Positions 10,932 through 22,354 of a stretch of DNA of 64,000 bases are shown here, piece by piece. A program made the translations under genes and the position numbers. The DNA lies in NCBI GenBank assembly GCA_963971535.1, contig OZ020592.1, positions 123,679,274 through 123,743,273 of the forward strand, written 5' to 3'. Below the pieces are notes generated by a model. The model was not told the origin of the DNA, made no database searches, and saw only the letters and a program-made list of their open reading frames with translations. Every line of letters starts with the position of its first letter. The stretch's first letter is position 1. Source of the stretch: Notolepis coatsorum (taxonomy: Eukaryota; Chordata; Actinopteri; Aulopiformes; Paralepididae).

Positions 10932-12960
10932 CTCTTCGTAATGACATCCATCAACTTTTCCCGGAGAAGGCAAAAGATGAGGATGGAAGCAGATCTAGCC
11001 GAAGAAAATATCATAGAGAGGACGCCTAACCCTCTGACACGCCGAGTCCTACTCAGCCAAGTCGCAAGACTGTATGACCCGATTGGTCTCGCAACTCCAC
11101 TCAAGCAGAAGGGAGTGATCCTAGTGAGAAGAGCATTCCAGGAGGCTGGAATAATTACCAAGGACACTTGGGACCAGCCACTATCAGAGGAGCTCCGAGA
11201 GAAAGCAGTGGAGTTGTTCAAGGAATATGCTCGCCTGAGCCGCGTCACATTCCCAAGAAGTATCACGCCCGCCGGCTGGTTGGGCAAGCCATGGGGGATC
11301 ACGTTCTCAGACGGGAGCTGTGATTCCTATGGCGCAGTACTGTATCTACGATGGGAGACGTCTGGGGGAGCAGTTGCCCGGCTAGTGGAGTCAAAAGCGA
11401 AGATGGCCCCCCTGGACCTTAGAGGTGATCCAGTAAAGGCTCAAATCTGCGGGCCGGTGTTCGCATCCTGTCTAAAAAAGTATGTGCTTAAACATGGAAG
11501 AATCAAAATCGAAAGATGGTTCCACTTCGTCGACAGTCAGACGGTGCTGGGAGCCATCCAAAGAGAAAGCTATGGCTTTCAGACATTCTTCGCGAATCGA
11601 GTCGGAGAGATCCAGAAGGCTGGTCCCGTCACTGATTGGTGGTGGGTACCAGGAGAACGCAATATTGCTGACCTGGTCACAAGAGGCCACTGCTCCCCAG
11701 AGCTACTCGGAGAGGATTCTGCGTGGCAGTGCGGCCCTGACTTCCTCGCCTACCCCGAAGAGGAATGGCCAATGAAATCAGCCTCAGAGGTATCTACCGC
11801 TGCGAGAGACGCAGTAAGTAGGCTTCAAAGAAAGGCCTTCACAGTTGCTATCACAAGAGCGCAAGCAAAGACAATGCTTCCCCTTGCCAGCTCAGGGGAA
11901 GAGAAGAAAACAGCCACAAAAGAAGTATCAGATATCATTATCTCGCCAAACAGAAGCCCTGACAAACTTTGGGGCGGGGCTCTCGTAGGCCATATAAACC
12001 CAAGGAGATACAGTTCTCTCAAGACACTCTGCAACGTCGTCGGCTTCATCCGAAGGGCACTGAAGTTCAGGGCGACAGTAAAAACCTGGAAGGCCCAAAC
12101 GACGAAAGCACGTTTGCCAACCCACACATTGTTAAAGTGGGAGGCATTAACTGTAAATGAACTGCAAAGCGCATTCAGAGAACTATGCCTGGCCGCACAG
12201 GAAGGTGCAGAATTCCCTGTGACCACACTAGACAGACTTGTGGTCCACAAAGAGGAGGACTCCAAACTCTTGCTGTGCCACGGCAGAGTTCAAGCCATGG
12301 CCAAAGAATGGCCTGGGGTGCCCTTACTTCCCTACAGGGAATGGGTGAGCATCCTCCTGGCAGAGGAAGCTCACAGGGCAAACCATGAGGGAATTGCAGG
12401 AACCCTCTTGCGCATGAGAGATAAAGCCTGGGTTGTGCAGGGGCCAAGAGTAGCCCGAAGCACAATTGACTCGTGTATACACTGCCGAAAGAACAAGGCA
12501 AAAATGTGCCGTCAAATCATGAGCGAACTCCCCCCGGAGCGCACAGAGCCGGCCGCACCATTCGAGTATACCACGTTGGACCTATTTGGTCCCTACACGA
12601 TCAAAGACTCAGTGAAAAAGAGAACAAGTAAGAAAGCCTGGGGTGTAGTTTTCTGCTGTATGGCATCCAGAGCAATACATGCTGACATAGTGGAAGACCT
12701 CTCGACTGAAGGTTTCCTAAAAACATTCCAACGCTTCACTGCATTGAGAGGCCATCCTAAGAAGCTCTGGTCCGATAAAGGGACTAATTTCGTGGGAGCA
12801 AAGCCAGCGCTGGAAGAACTTTATAAGTTCCTAGCAAATATCGACAATAACAAAGTACAGAAGAAAGCCGCAGAGTCTGGTACAGATTGGACTTGGGTGT
12901 TCCACCCCGCTGACTCTCCTCATAGGAATGGTGCGGCTGAAGCAGCTGTGCGAGTATTGA
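10932..12960 (+). mobile_element. BEL-1 RT end, RNase H and integrase
   Basis: Resumes after the hAT element. Recognisable parts: the BEL-type segment after RT (RLYDPIGLATPLKQKGVILV), an RNase H-like region around 11290-11700 (FSDGSCDSYGAVLYL), an integrase zinc-binding segment around 12370-12520 (HRANHEGIAG, CIHCRKN) and the integrase core around 12540-12950 (TTLDLFGPY, LWSDKGTNFVGA). A SINE cuts the integrase at 12975. Confidence 0.88.
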
Positions 12961-12974
12961 AAAGAGCACTAAGC

Positions 12975-13470
12975 GGCGGTTAGGTGGCCGAGCGGAGATT
13001 GCGTTCGTCACCAGCCCCGGAGCTGAGCTGGATTTGCCTGTTCGAATCCAGCTCACAGCTCCGGGGTTGTCACCAGCTTGGCTGGCCGTCTGCACTGATA
13101 CAATTGGCTGTATCAGAGGGTGGGAGAAGCTGGCGGGGTGGGTCCGGGTCGTTGTAAACAGCGACTCCTACAGTTCGGTCGGGGCGCCTGCTAAGCGCGG
13201 ATTGGACGTGAGGGGGATAGTTTGGTCCTCCCACACGCTACGCCCTCTCAATGAGAATCCGCGCTGCCAGGTGAAAAGAAGCGGTGATTGGCTGGACGTG
13301 TGTCGGAGGAAGCACGTGGTAGCCTCCACTCTCCCAGATGATCTGACTGTGGGGGGTAAGTGCGCAGCGACCAGGAAGGGACTGGGAATTGGCATACGAC
13401 TAACATTGGGATGGGAGAAAATCGGAGGAAAATGGAGGGGGAAAAAGACAAAAAAAAAAAAAAAAAAAAA
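12975..13470 (+). mobile_element. tRNA-derived SINE, copy 3
   Basis: Inserted in the BEL-1 integrase, flanked by a perfect 12-bp duplication, agagcactaagc, at 12963-12974 and 13471-13482. The head begins ggcggttaggtggccgagcgg, which looks like a Leu/Ser-type tRNA A-box region, and has a B-box tgttcgaatcc near 13039-13049. The body shares gtaaacagcgactcctac with copies 1 and 2. The tail is A20 (about 13451-13470). Confidence 0.88.
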
Positions 13471-13482
13471 AGAGCACTAAGC

Positions 13483-14230
13483 AGCATAGGCGAAGAAGGG
13501 AGCCTTACGGCCCTGGAGTTCCAAACCCTCCTATACCTAGCTGCCAATCTATCAAATGAGAGGCCTATTGGCGCCAATGCCCAGCTTCGGGATGGCACCA
13601 TTGAGGTCATCACCCCCAACACTCTCCTACTGGGACGTGCAAGGCCCCGTGGAGACCCCAGAGGTTTCGAGTCTGCTAGCTACCCCTTCGTCCGTCTGAG
13701 AGCAATCCAGATTGAAGTGGACAGGTTCTGGAAACGATGGAGCCAGCTTGCGGGACCAGAACTCTTCGTCCGAAAAAAGTGGCACACTCCCGCTAGGAAT
13801 GTCACTGAGGGGGACCTGGTCTGGCTTGCGGACCAGAACGCACTCAGAGGCCAGTTTCAACTGGGCCGAGTGATAAAGACTCACCCTGACCCAAAGGGTG
13901 TCATCAGGGACGTGGAAGTAAAGACTTGCCATAGCCTTCCCGTTACCGCCGGTCATCCCAAGCGTGATCGTCACGTCGGGGTGTGCCCCACCACCGTCCT
14001 CCACAGGGACGTCAGGAGGTTGGTGGTACTTCTACCATTCGAGGAACAATGACCAAAAAAGGACGTCGAAAGTCGCCTTGTTTCGCAGGAGCCGCTTGTG
14101 CTACCACCGTAAATGCGGCATAGTTTAATTCTTCGTGCCCCTGTAAAGAAATAATAATAATATAGACCGGGATCACTTGTATAGTTTGAATAGTTTTAGG
14201 AGCCTGACGTTCAGAAAACTAAGTGGGAGG
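13483..14230 (+). mobile_element. BEL-1 integrase C-terminal region
   Basis: Matches the DUF5641-like end of BEL integrases: ERPIGANAQLRDGTIEVITP, then KKWHTPARNVTEGDLVWLAD and VRRLVVLLP near 14010-14040. About 190 non-coding bases and a purine tract follow, directly before the 3' LTR. Confidence 0.82.
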
Positions 14231-15019
14231 TGGAGAATTATCCGACGTTTTTCCCAATATATTTATCATTATTATCCTTCATTATTATCATGAGTAACAT
14301 TTATTGTATACATTTATTGCATGAGTTAATTATTATCTGGTGCCGCCTAGTGGATGCACTGTCTCTGCGCCGGCGCGTCGCGCTATTTAAGTGACACTCT
14401 CAGTCTAGACTGTAAGGTGAAAAGCCCTGTGGGCGAACTCTTGACTGGCCAACGGTACGTAGCATTATATGCGCCGTTAATATCCGCATTTCTCTTTAAT
14501 TCATATATCTAGTTATTAATTAATGCCGTTTGTTTTCTTTTCCTTTTGTATAGGTAAATAATCTATAGACTGACTAACGTCTGATTGTATGCTGACTGAC
14601 TAAAACGCTGACTGAATGTACATGCTGACTATAGACCAACTACATGCAGACCAACTAATGTCTGGCTACACTATCCAGAACCGGTTGCTAAATTGCAACC
14701 TAACTATCAACGAACTATCAACAGAGGCGACTTGGTTGAACATTACCGATACCATATCGACCTCTACTAACATTATCCACTAATGCTTGGATGTAAGCTA
14801 CTACCAACTATCAGCTACAAGCTAACCCCTTGTTAATTGACCACCTGGTGATTATTGTAACAAAGGATGAATTGGATGCTGGACATCAAGGTCCAAATAA
14901 ACTAACATTCTTATAAAGTCCGAATTGTTTCTATGGTTTAAGTAAAGTCATTTCGCCCACACCCTTCCAAGGGGGATATCTAGTTGACTCATTGACTGAG
15001 ACTGCTAGATAATTGGACA
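14231..15019 (+). repeat. BEL-1 3' LTR
   Basis: 789 bp, nearly identical to 1642-2430 (about four differences seen by eye). Directly followed by the target duplication ataag (15020-15024). Confidence 0.93.
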
Positions 15020-15390
15020 ATAAGACACATATAAATAAAACTGTACAGTAAAGTGCAAGCACAATGTGCAATGGTGAGAATAAAAAATTATAATTAAAAT
15101 AATAATTAAAATAAAGTCTACATAAGCTATGGGCTATATACACACTGGTATACAGTGAGGTGCAGTGGGCTAAGTAGAGTTTGGATTCAGAAGTCTGACA
15201 GCTGAGGGGAATAAACTATTCGTGGTCCTGTTGGTTCTGCCTGTGCAACACAAGATGCACAATTTACACAAACAGAAATAGCACTGCAAACAGTGCTACA
15301 TAACAATACAAATACAATATACAAATACAAACACAGATTTCCCTTCATACATTCCTCCCTCCAGCACGCTCTGTCCCTCAATGCCTTAAC
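15020..15390 (-). mobile_element. LINE 3' region, piece 2 (split by BEL element)
   Basis: Continuation of the LINE whose tail is at 1507-1641. On the minus strand it reads like the 3' part of a fish LINE (a degraded C-terminus with QLSDF and a 3' UTR). No long open frame. The left edge joins the BEL target duplication. The right edge is uncertain. Confidence 0.55.
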
Positions 15391-15600
15391 CCTTTCACTA
15401 CCACTCTACCAAAGGGTTAACCCTTTCACGGCGTAAATACAGAAGGTTAACCCTTTCACTGCCACATGACAAATGGTTAACCCTTTCACTACTAAACTAC
15501 AGAATGGTTAACCCTTTACTATCACACTACAGACGGTAACCGTCTGTAGTGTGATAGTAAAGGGTTAACCTTCTGTACTGTGGTAGTGAAACGGTTAAAT
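15391..15600. repeat. ggttaaccctttcac minisatellite with palindrome
   Basis: About six units of 30-35 bp built on ggttaaccctttcac. The array turns around at 15538. Arms 15506-15537 and 15539-15570 are perfect reverse complements of 32 bp with a one-base centre. Beyond them the symmetry continues imperfectly for another 20-30 bases. Confidence 0.9.
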
Positions 15601-16394
15601 TGCAGCTCCGTCCTGTCAGTCGATCCGTGTCTCTGTCCCTCTGTCTGTCCTTGCTGTCTCAATGTGCCACCGCCACAGACTTCCCATGTGTCACAATTAT
15701 CTGACTTTCAGTAACGAGATCGTTCAGCTGCCACAAACTCAATTAACCGCCGGCGCTCGAAGCCACAGGGGGAACAATCCATAACCATCTCCTTTCAGAC
15801 ACGCCGGAGCCGGATTATACCTTTGGCAATTCACGAAATGAAAATGAAAATAAAGTTTTGCGACTGCCCCCGGCTGGTGAGTCATATGTACCATATACTG
15901 TATATATATACAGGTTCTGAAAAGTCAGTTGGCCGTTACGTTGAGCGTATCGGCATGGATTGAGTTTTCCAATCGTGTTTTTTTTATTTATTTTTTTGCA
16001 AAGATTATTTATTCTTTTCAATGATGTACAATAGACAATCGACAAGACAACACAACAACAGTGTAGTGACACAAACACACAGTCCCACCCTACCCCCTCC
16101 TGAGTTGACCTGCATCCACCCACCACCTCCACCCAGTCCCATCCAGAAAAGGAGAGAGAATGAAAATAAATAAATGAATAATTATGTACATAACCTTGTT
16201 TTTGTTACACCCTCCCACCCCCCTTCCCTCAAAAGGCCTTTGCTTTTTGGACAGGCTGCTTTTGTATATAAGAATTTGTTCTTAATTGCTTGCCTGGGTA
16301 AACAAAGGTTAAATTAAAAAAAATATTAAATTAAAATGAATAATTAAAAAGGAAGAAGAGGAAATACGAAAAAAGGGGGGTATGCTCAGGGGGA
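15601..16394. other. No gene seen
   Basis: Mixed single-copy-looking DNA. It includes a CpG-containing stretch (15660-15830), a TA-rich run (15899-15910) and A/T-rich low-complexity DNA (16310-16370). No coding or RNA gene can be supported. Confidence 0.55.
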
Positions 16395-16557
16395 GAAGTG
16401 GTGGTTAGAGGGGCTGGTCAGAGAGAACAGGTGGTTAGAGGGGCTGGTCAGAGAGAACAGGTGGTTAGAGGGGCTGGTCAGAGAGAACAGGTGGTTAGAG
16501 GGGCTGGTCAGAGAGGACAGGTGGTTAGAGGGGCTGGTCAGAGAGAACAGGTGGTTA
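16395..16557. repeat. 30-bp minisatellite, left part
   Basis: About five and a half units of gtggttagaggggctggtca plus gagagaacag. Interrupted at 16558 by the L2-like LINE and resuming at about 18672-18754 in register, which shows the LINE inserted into a pre-existing array. Confidence 0.92.
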
Positions 16558-18671
16558 TGGTAACTGGAAATGGTGGAAATGGTAACAACAGATGAGGTAC
16601 TCAATAAACTGAGCGCCCTCCAACCTAACAAGGCCACTGGCCATGACAACATCCCCTCCAAATTCCTCAGAGACTCAGCAGCCGCCATCACCCCAATCAT
16701 CACACACATAATAAACCTCTCCATAAAACAGGGACACGTCCCCAAGGACTTCAAAATTGCTAGGGTGACCCCTCTGCACAAAAAGGGCAGCAAATTAGAC
16801 CCAGGCAACTACCGCCCTGTTTCTATTCTCACCTCCATCTCGAAAGTCATGGAAAAAATAGTCTACGAACAGGTCGAAAAGTACCTAGCGGAAAAAAATC
16901 TAATCTACGAATTCCAATCTGGCTTCAGAACATCCCACTCCACTGACACATGCCTTCTCTATTTGAATGACCACATCAAACAAGAGGTGGACGCAGGCAA
17001 ATACTGCGGCATGGTCATGCTGGACCTACAAAAGGCCTTTGACACGGTCAATCACTCCATTCTGATTGACAAGCTAAAAGCAATTGGTTTTGATAGTCTA
17101 TCAGTGAGCTGGATGCAATCCTACCTTGAGGGGAGGGAACAGATGGTGGAGGTAAACGGTACCCTATCCCCCCCTCTCACAGTGAGCTGTGGTGTTCCAC
17201 AAGGAAGCATACTAGGACCGCTACTGTTCCTAATTTATGCAAATGACATGTCGTCAGCTTGTGACTGCAACTTGTTCCTGTTTGCGGACGACTCAGCCCT
17301 GCTGCTCTCTGACAAGAACAAGTTACAGGTTGAAAAAACCCTCAGCTCGGAACTAGGCAGAATCTGCATATGGCTCGCTGATAACAAACTATCATTACAC
17401 ATGGGCAAAACAGAGTCCATTCTCTTCGGTTCAAATAACAAACTCAGCAAGACCGACGGCTTCTCAGTTACAGTGGGTGACAATATTGTCACAAGGAAAG
17501 ATGAAATTACCTACCTGGGTTCCATCCTAGAGGCTAATCTCTCCTGTGACAAAATGGCATCCAATGTAATAAAAAAAGTCAACCAACGAACTCGATTCTT
17601 GTACCGGATCTCCTCTCTGGTAAACAAGAATACCCTGAAGACTCTGGCAGGAGCACTCATTCAGGGGTACTACGACTATGCTTGCACCTCATGGTACCAA
17701 AGCACCTCAAAGGCGCTAAAAACAAAATTACAAACATCTCAAAACAAACTGGTCAGACTACTGCTTGACCTTACTCCTAGAACCCACCTCACCCCTGCCC
17801 ACTTTGACAACCTAGGATGGCTTAGAGTAGATGACAGAGTACAGCAACTTGCAATGGGCCTGGTCTACAAGATACACTACACGACCAAGGTACCCATGTA
17901 CATGGCAAAATACTTCCCAAAGGTCAGTGAATACCACGATCACAACACCAGAGGGAGCTCCACAAATCATGTTAAACCCAGATTCGGCTCAAATAAGGGA
18001 CTAAACACGTTTCGCAATTATGCCACATCAATGTGGAACGCCCTACCCAAAGCTGTAAAGGAATGTGGATCACTACCCACTTTCAAAACCTCTCTCAAGA
18101 GACACCTACGGGAGACTGCAATTCAACACTGGCCCCTGTAAATATCCTAACCCAACCCCCTCCAATGTACAGTAATTTACCTAGTATGGTTTTGTCAATA
18201 GTCCAATGTACAATTTTGTTTGTTTGTACAGAGTCTCCCCCCCCTCAATGTACAGTTTTGCTTGTCTATACAGTGTGCCCCCCCCCCCCAACCACCTCCA
18301 ATGTAAATTACCCAGTATGGTTGTCAATATCCCAGTGTACCCAACCCCCCCCACCCAACCTCCTCCAATGTACAGTTTCTACGTCAAATGTATATACTCC
18401 CTTTTCTTGACTCCTTCTGTATCACAAACAGTACTGTATTTGCAAATCTGGTATGTCATAAATGTATAGATGTAGCAGTACTGACTATCTGTATGTCATG
18501 TATGTCATATATGTCCTGATGAATTGAAAATGGGGGACCCTGGTGGAAACAAGACGAAAGTCTTTCTCTGGTCTGCATCCCCTTAACAATTGTGTGTATT
18601 GAGCTGTACTGTATTGTACCCATTCTGCAATCTGTTAATAAAGTTTTCAATCAATCAATTCAATCAATCAA
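16558..18671 (+). mobile_element. L2-like LINE, 5'-truncated
   Basis: A non-LTR retrotransposon copy inserted between two units of the 30-bp minisatellite, with no target duplication that I can see (gtggtta on the left, gaggggctgg on the right). It contains the reverse transcriptase half of ORF2, a 3' UTR of about 530 bp and a terminal CAAT repeat (gttttcaatcaatcaattc). The 5' part with ORF1 and the endonuclease is absent. A fragment of the same 3' UTR lies at 63310-63407. Confidence 0.87.
16570..18141 (+). CDS. L2-like LINE reverse transcriptase (ORF2 fragment)
   Basis: An open frame of 523 codons covering the reverse transcriptase and C-terminal part of an L2-clade ORF2 protein. Visible motifs: LQPNKATGHDNIPSKFL (residues about 15-31), VTPLHKKGSKLDPGNYRPVS (about 73-92), MLDLQKAFDTVNH, CGVPQGSILGPLLF, and the catalytic FADD at residue 238 (17281-17292). 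It ends with a C-terminus common in this clade (TFKTSLKRHLRET). Full-length L2 ORF2 proteins also carry an N-terminal endonuclease, which is missing here through 5' truncation. The ATG used is simply the first available in the fragment and is not a biological start. The long uninterrupted frame suggests recent insertion. Activity of this copy is unlikely. Confidence 0.85.
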   Translation: MVEMVTTDEVLNKLSALQPNKATGHDNIPSKFLRDSAAAITPIITHIINLSIKQGHVPKDFKIARVTPLHKKGSKLDPGNYRPVSILTSISKVMEKIVYEQVEKYLAEKNLIYEFQSGFRTSHSTDTCLLYLNDHIKQEVDAGKYCGMVMLDLQKAFDTVNHSILIDKLKAIGFDSLSVSWMQSYLEGREQMVEVNGTLSPPLTVSCGVPQGSILGPLLFLIYANDMSSACDCNLFLFADDSALLLSDKNKLQVEKTLSSELGRICIWLADNKLSLHMGKTESILFGSNNKLSKTDGFSVTVGDNIVTRKDEITYLGSILEANLSCDKMASNVIKKVNQRTRFLYRISSLVNKNTLKTLAGALIQGYYDYACTSWYQSTSKALKTKLQTSQNKLVRLLLDLTPRTHLTPAHFDNLGWLRVDDRVQQLAMGLVYKIHYTTKVPMYMAKYFPKVSEYHDHNTRGSSTNHVKPRFGSNKGLNTFRNYATSMWNALPKAVKECGSLPTFKTSLKRHLRETAIQHWPL

Positions 18672-18754
18672 GAGGGGCTGGTCAGAGAGAACAGGTGGTT
18701 AGAGGGGCTGGTCAGAGAGAACAGGTGGTTAGAGGGGCTGGTCAGAGAGAAGAG
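18672..18754. repeat. 30-bp minisatellite, right part
   Basis: Continuation of the array at 16395-16557 after the LINE. It abuts the 34-bp array at about 18755. Confidence 0.85.
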
Positions 18755-18799
18755 CAATACTAGTATTTGACTGCTGCTACATTGAGCAGTACACTAGGG
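18755..18799. repeat. 34-bp array, left remnant
   Basis: One unit of the tatactagtatttgactgct-type repeat before the hAT element. The main array continues at 25787. Confidence 0.75.
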
Positions 18800-19103
18800 T
18801 AGGGCTGACCCCTATTAGTCGAATAGTCTACTAATCGATCGAAAGGAGCCGTAGTCGACTGCCAATCTCTTAGTCGAATGCAAAAAATTAAAAATAAATA
18901 TTATAATTTTTTTATTTAATTTTAATTTTTGTATCATTCTTTCCAAAAGCAAAGAGGCCTAGAAACGTGGCTAACGCTAATGGCATGCATACCAGCGAGG
19001 CTAACTGCCTAAGAAAACACTGAAGGCACTGAAAGAGGATTTCACCCATCTAATGAACACACTAGACTAGACAAATATCAAGATGTATCCATCAGTGGAC
19101 CAA

Positions 19104-19464
19104 TTCAGCATGTACATTAACGATTTGCCTTCTGTGTGTGGCCAATGTGATGTACTGATGTATGCTGATGATACAGTGATCTTTACACACGGTAAACCCA
19201 CAGAAGAGGTTGCAACAAAATTGTCTAATGTCATGGTGAATGTCACATCCTGGCTTAAGAACAGCTGTTTACAATTGAATGTCTCTAAGACTGTCTGTAT
19301 GTTCTTCTCCAAGGGCCACAGAGAAGTTGCAGAGCAGGATATCTTCATCTCTGGTCAGAAATTACAGGTAGTATCAGAATATAAGTATTTAGGATTACAC
19401 ATAGACCCAAACCTTAGCTTCAAAAATCACATAAAAAAAGTCTGCAATAAGGTAAAGTTCAGCC
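19104..19464 (+). mobile_element. LINE reverse transcriptase fragment, piece 1
   Basis: A 5'-truncated LINE. The translated sequence starts within the RT domain (FSMYINDLP), carries MYADDTVIF near 19159-19185 and YKYLGLHIDPNLSFKNHI, and is then interrupted at 19465 by the Ty3/gypsy element. It resumes at 24677. The clade is probably CR1/L2 or Rex1-like; I cannot decide. Confidence 0.8.
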
Positions 19465-19664
19465 TGTGGTGACCTATATTAAGAGACATTCACCAAGGTG
19501 GGCTTGTGCCTTTAAGAGTGTGGGTTGTACTGGTTAGGGAAATGGTTAAATGACACTTCCGGTTCCGGGTGACGGTTGTTGTTATTGTAAATGCTATGTG
19601 CAGGATAAGTAAAGTACTCAACTCGACCTACATCTCTCTGGCTCACTACTTTCTTATCGCCACA
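19465..19664 (+). repeat. Ty3/gypsy 5' LTR
   Basis: 200 bp beginning tgtggtgacctatatt and ending cttatcgccaca. It is followed by ttggtgaccctgtgaag, where the primer-binding site would lie. Confidence 0.9.
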
Positions 19665-20949
19665 TTGGTGACCCTGTGAAGAACATTTGTTAACGTTAAC
19701 AACATTAGCATTATGTCTCAAGACAACGGCGTTGCGCAACCGCAAGCACCCGCGCAGAATGCTAACGACGCTAATATGTTACAAGCGAACATTTACGTTG
19801 CGACCGTCAAGTTGCCCGACTTTTGGCAGCATAATCCCCGGCCGTGGTTTCAACACATCGAAGCCCAATCCCAGCTGAGAGGAATAACGCAGGACATAAC
19901 CAAATACTTCCATGTGGTGGCGGCGTTGGATGCTTCGACGACGGCACGGGCAATGATGCTGTTGGAGGATCCGCCGGCAGCTGACAAGTACAATGCGCTA
20001 AAGACATTCCTTCTGAAGCTGTATGAACTGTCAGAGTTAGAGAAAGCGGACAGCCTGCTGTCCCTCAACGGCCTCGGTGACGGCAAACCATCAGAGTTGA
20101 TGGAGAAGATGCTGGCTGTGCTGGGATCAGCTTATCCCTCCTTTCTGTTCACGCACATTTTCCTACGGCAGCTTCCAGTGCCTGTGCACACGGCACTGGC
20201 CAGTTCCCTCCTCTCCTCCACCAAAGACTATCGCGACCTGGCTGCAGAAGCAGACAGGGTTTTCCTGGCCAACAGGCAGCAGCAGTTTGTCCATGCACTG
20301 CTGCCCCACCAGGGCACCTCAGCCCCACCACTGGATGTTTATACAGACACCGCGGCTGCGGTGACAGCCCGACGCCAACCCGACAACGGGCTCTGTTATT
20401 ACCATGCCAGGTTTGGGGACAGGGCCAAGCAGTTTCAAGGGGCAGGGAAACGCCAGGGCCGGCGCTCATTAGTGGCTGTGGGTGCCGGCCATGACTGCAA
20501 GCTGTTGTTCATCACTGACTCCTTGTCTGGCCGGCGGCTGCTGGTGGAATCGGGCGCACAACGCAGCATCCTGCCGGCACAGGGCGTGGACACCATGGAC
20601 GGCAGACACGGGCCCCAGATGGAGGCAGCGAACGGTACGCCCATACGTACTTACGGCACCAGGTATGTGGAGGTGTGTTTTGGGGGGCACCGTTTCGGCT
20701 GGGGTTTTGTGATGGCTGCGGTGTCCACGCCGCTCCTGGGAGCAGACTTCCTCTGTGCCTTCAGTCTGTTGGTAGATGTGAAAAACTGTCGCTTGATCAA
20801 TGCTCTCTCTTTTTCCTCTTACCCCTGCACACTTGGGGCGGTTGGGGGGGGCAGAGCTCTGTCTGTTGAACACACTTGCCACCGGGGACCCGTATGAACG
20901 CCTGCTCGCCGGGTTCCCTGACCTCACCACACCCACGTTCTCATCTGCA

Positions 20950-22354
20950 GTGGCCAAACACGGGGTGGAACACCATATTACCACCGAAGGCCCCCCAGTC
21001 TATGCCCGGGCTCGGCGTCTCGACTCAGCCAAGCTGGCAATCGCCAGGGGGGAGTTTTCCACCATGGAGCGACTTGGCATTGTGCGCCGCTCGAACAGCC
21101 CGTGGGCTTCTCCATTACATATGGTTACAAAAGCTGGCGGGGGTTGGCGCCCCTGCGGCGATTTCCGTCGCCTTAATAACGCCACAACCCCCGACCGGTA
21201 CCCTGTCCCGCACATACAGGACTTCTCTACCCACCTGGTGGGGGCCGTCATCTTCTCCAAGGTGGACCTTGTGCGCGGGTACCACCAGGTGCCGGTCCAT
21301 CCACAGGACGTGCCCAAAACAGCTGTCATTACACCCTTTGGACTTTTTGAGTTCCTAAGAATGCCTTTCGGACTCATGACGTTTCAGCGGCTGATGGACT
21401 CTGTGCTCCAGGACATGCCGTTTTTGTTTGTGTATTTGGATGACATTCTTGTAGCCAGTGCGTCCATAGAGGAGCACATGACACACCTCCAGCAGCTGTT
21501 TGAGCGGCTCAGTAAACACGGCCTCATCGTCAACCCGACCAAATGCCAGTTCGGGCAGTCCTCCATCACCTTCCTCGGACACCACGTCGCTCCACAGGGA
21601 GCCACCCCACTCCCCGCCAGGGTGGAGGCCGTTGCCAGTTTTCCTCGCCCCCGCACCGTACGGTCTCTACAGGAGTTCCTGGGCATGGTGAACTTTTACA
21701 ACCGGTTCCTTCCCCATGCTGCCCACCTCATGCGCCCCTTGTACGAGGCCCTGCGGGGCAAGGTGCCCAAGGACGAGTTAGACTGGTCCTCGGAGATGGA
21801 CAGCGCTTTTGGGGCTGCCAAGACCGTGCTAGCCAACGCTGCTGTGCTGGTGCACCCCTCTCCCACTGCCCCGGTCGCCCTCACGACAGACGCCTCTGAC
21901 TATGCAGTGGGGGCGGTGTGCGAGCAGTGGGTGGGCGGGGCCTGGCAGCCACTGGCCTTTTTTAGCAAACAGCTCCGCGACAACGAGCGTAAGTACAGTA
22001 CTTTCGACAGGAAACTGCTGGGTCTGTTCCTCGCCACTAGGCACTTTAGATTCCTGTTGGAAGGCCGCCAGTTCACTGCCTTTGTGGACCACAAGCCGCT
22101 AACGTTCTCCATGGCCAAAACCTCGGAGCCGTGGTCGGGACGTCAGCATCGGCAGCTATCAGCAATCTCCGAGTTAACCACGGACATTCAGCACGTGGCG
22201 GGCAAGGACAACTTTGTCGCCGACTGCCTCTCTAGGGCGGTCATCGGGTCCATCCACTTGGGACTTGATTATGCCGCCATGGCGGCAGACCAAGCCACAG
22301 ACTCAGACATTCAGGACTACTGGACGGGCCCTACTGCACTGCAGCTGGAGGACT
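20950..22354 (+). mobile_element. Ty3/gypsy RT and RNase H region
   Basis: Clear polymerase motifs: [48 protein letters not shown] and [16 protein letters not shown], then an RNase H part with [12 protein letters not shown] and DHKPLTFS. Order and motifs are those of the Metaviridae. The coding part stops at the LINE insertion at 22355. Confidence 0.92.

Larger units (their letters stand above)
1642..15019 (+). mobile_element. BEL/Pao LTR retrotransposon (BEL-1)
   Basis: A full-length fossil element bounded by two 789-bp LTRs (TG...CA) and a 5-bp target duplication, ataag, at 1637-1641 and 15020-15024. Parts in order: 5' LTR, a long repeat-bearing leader, gag with a DUF1759-like region, zinc knuckles, an aspartic protease of the A17/DUF1758 kind, reverse transcriptase, RNase H, integrase, a purine tract (aagtgggagg), and 3' LTR. 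The LTRs differ at only about four positions (roughly 0.5%), so the insertion is recent. It is broken: a hAT-like transposon and a SINE lie inside pol, and the coding region has about four other interruptions. It sits in an older LINE tail. Family assignment rests on domain order and protein motifs. Confidence 0.93.
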
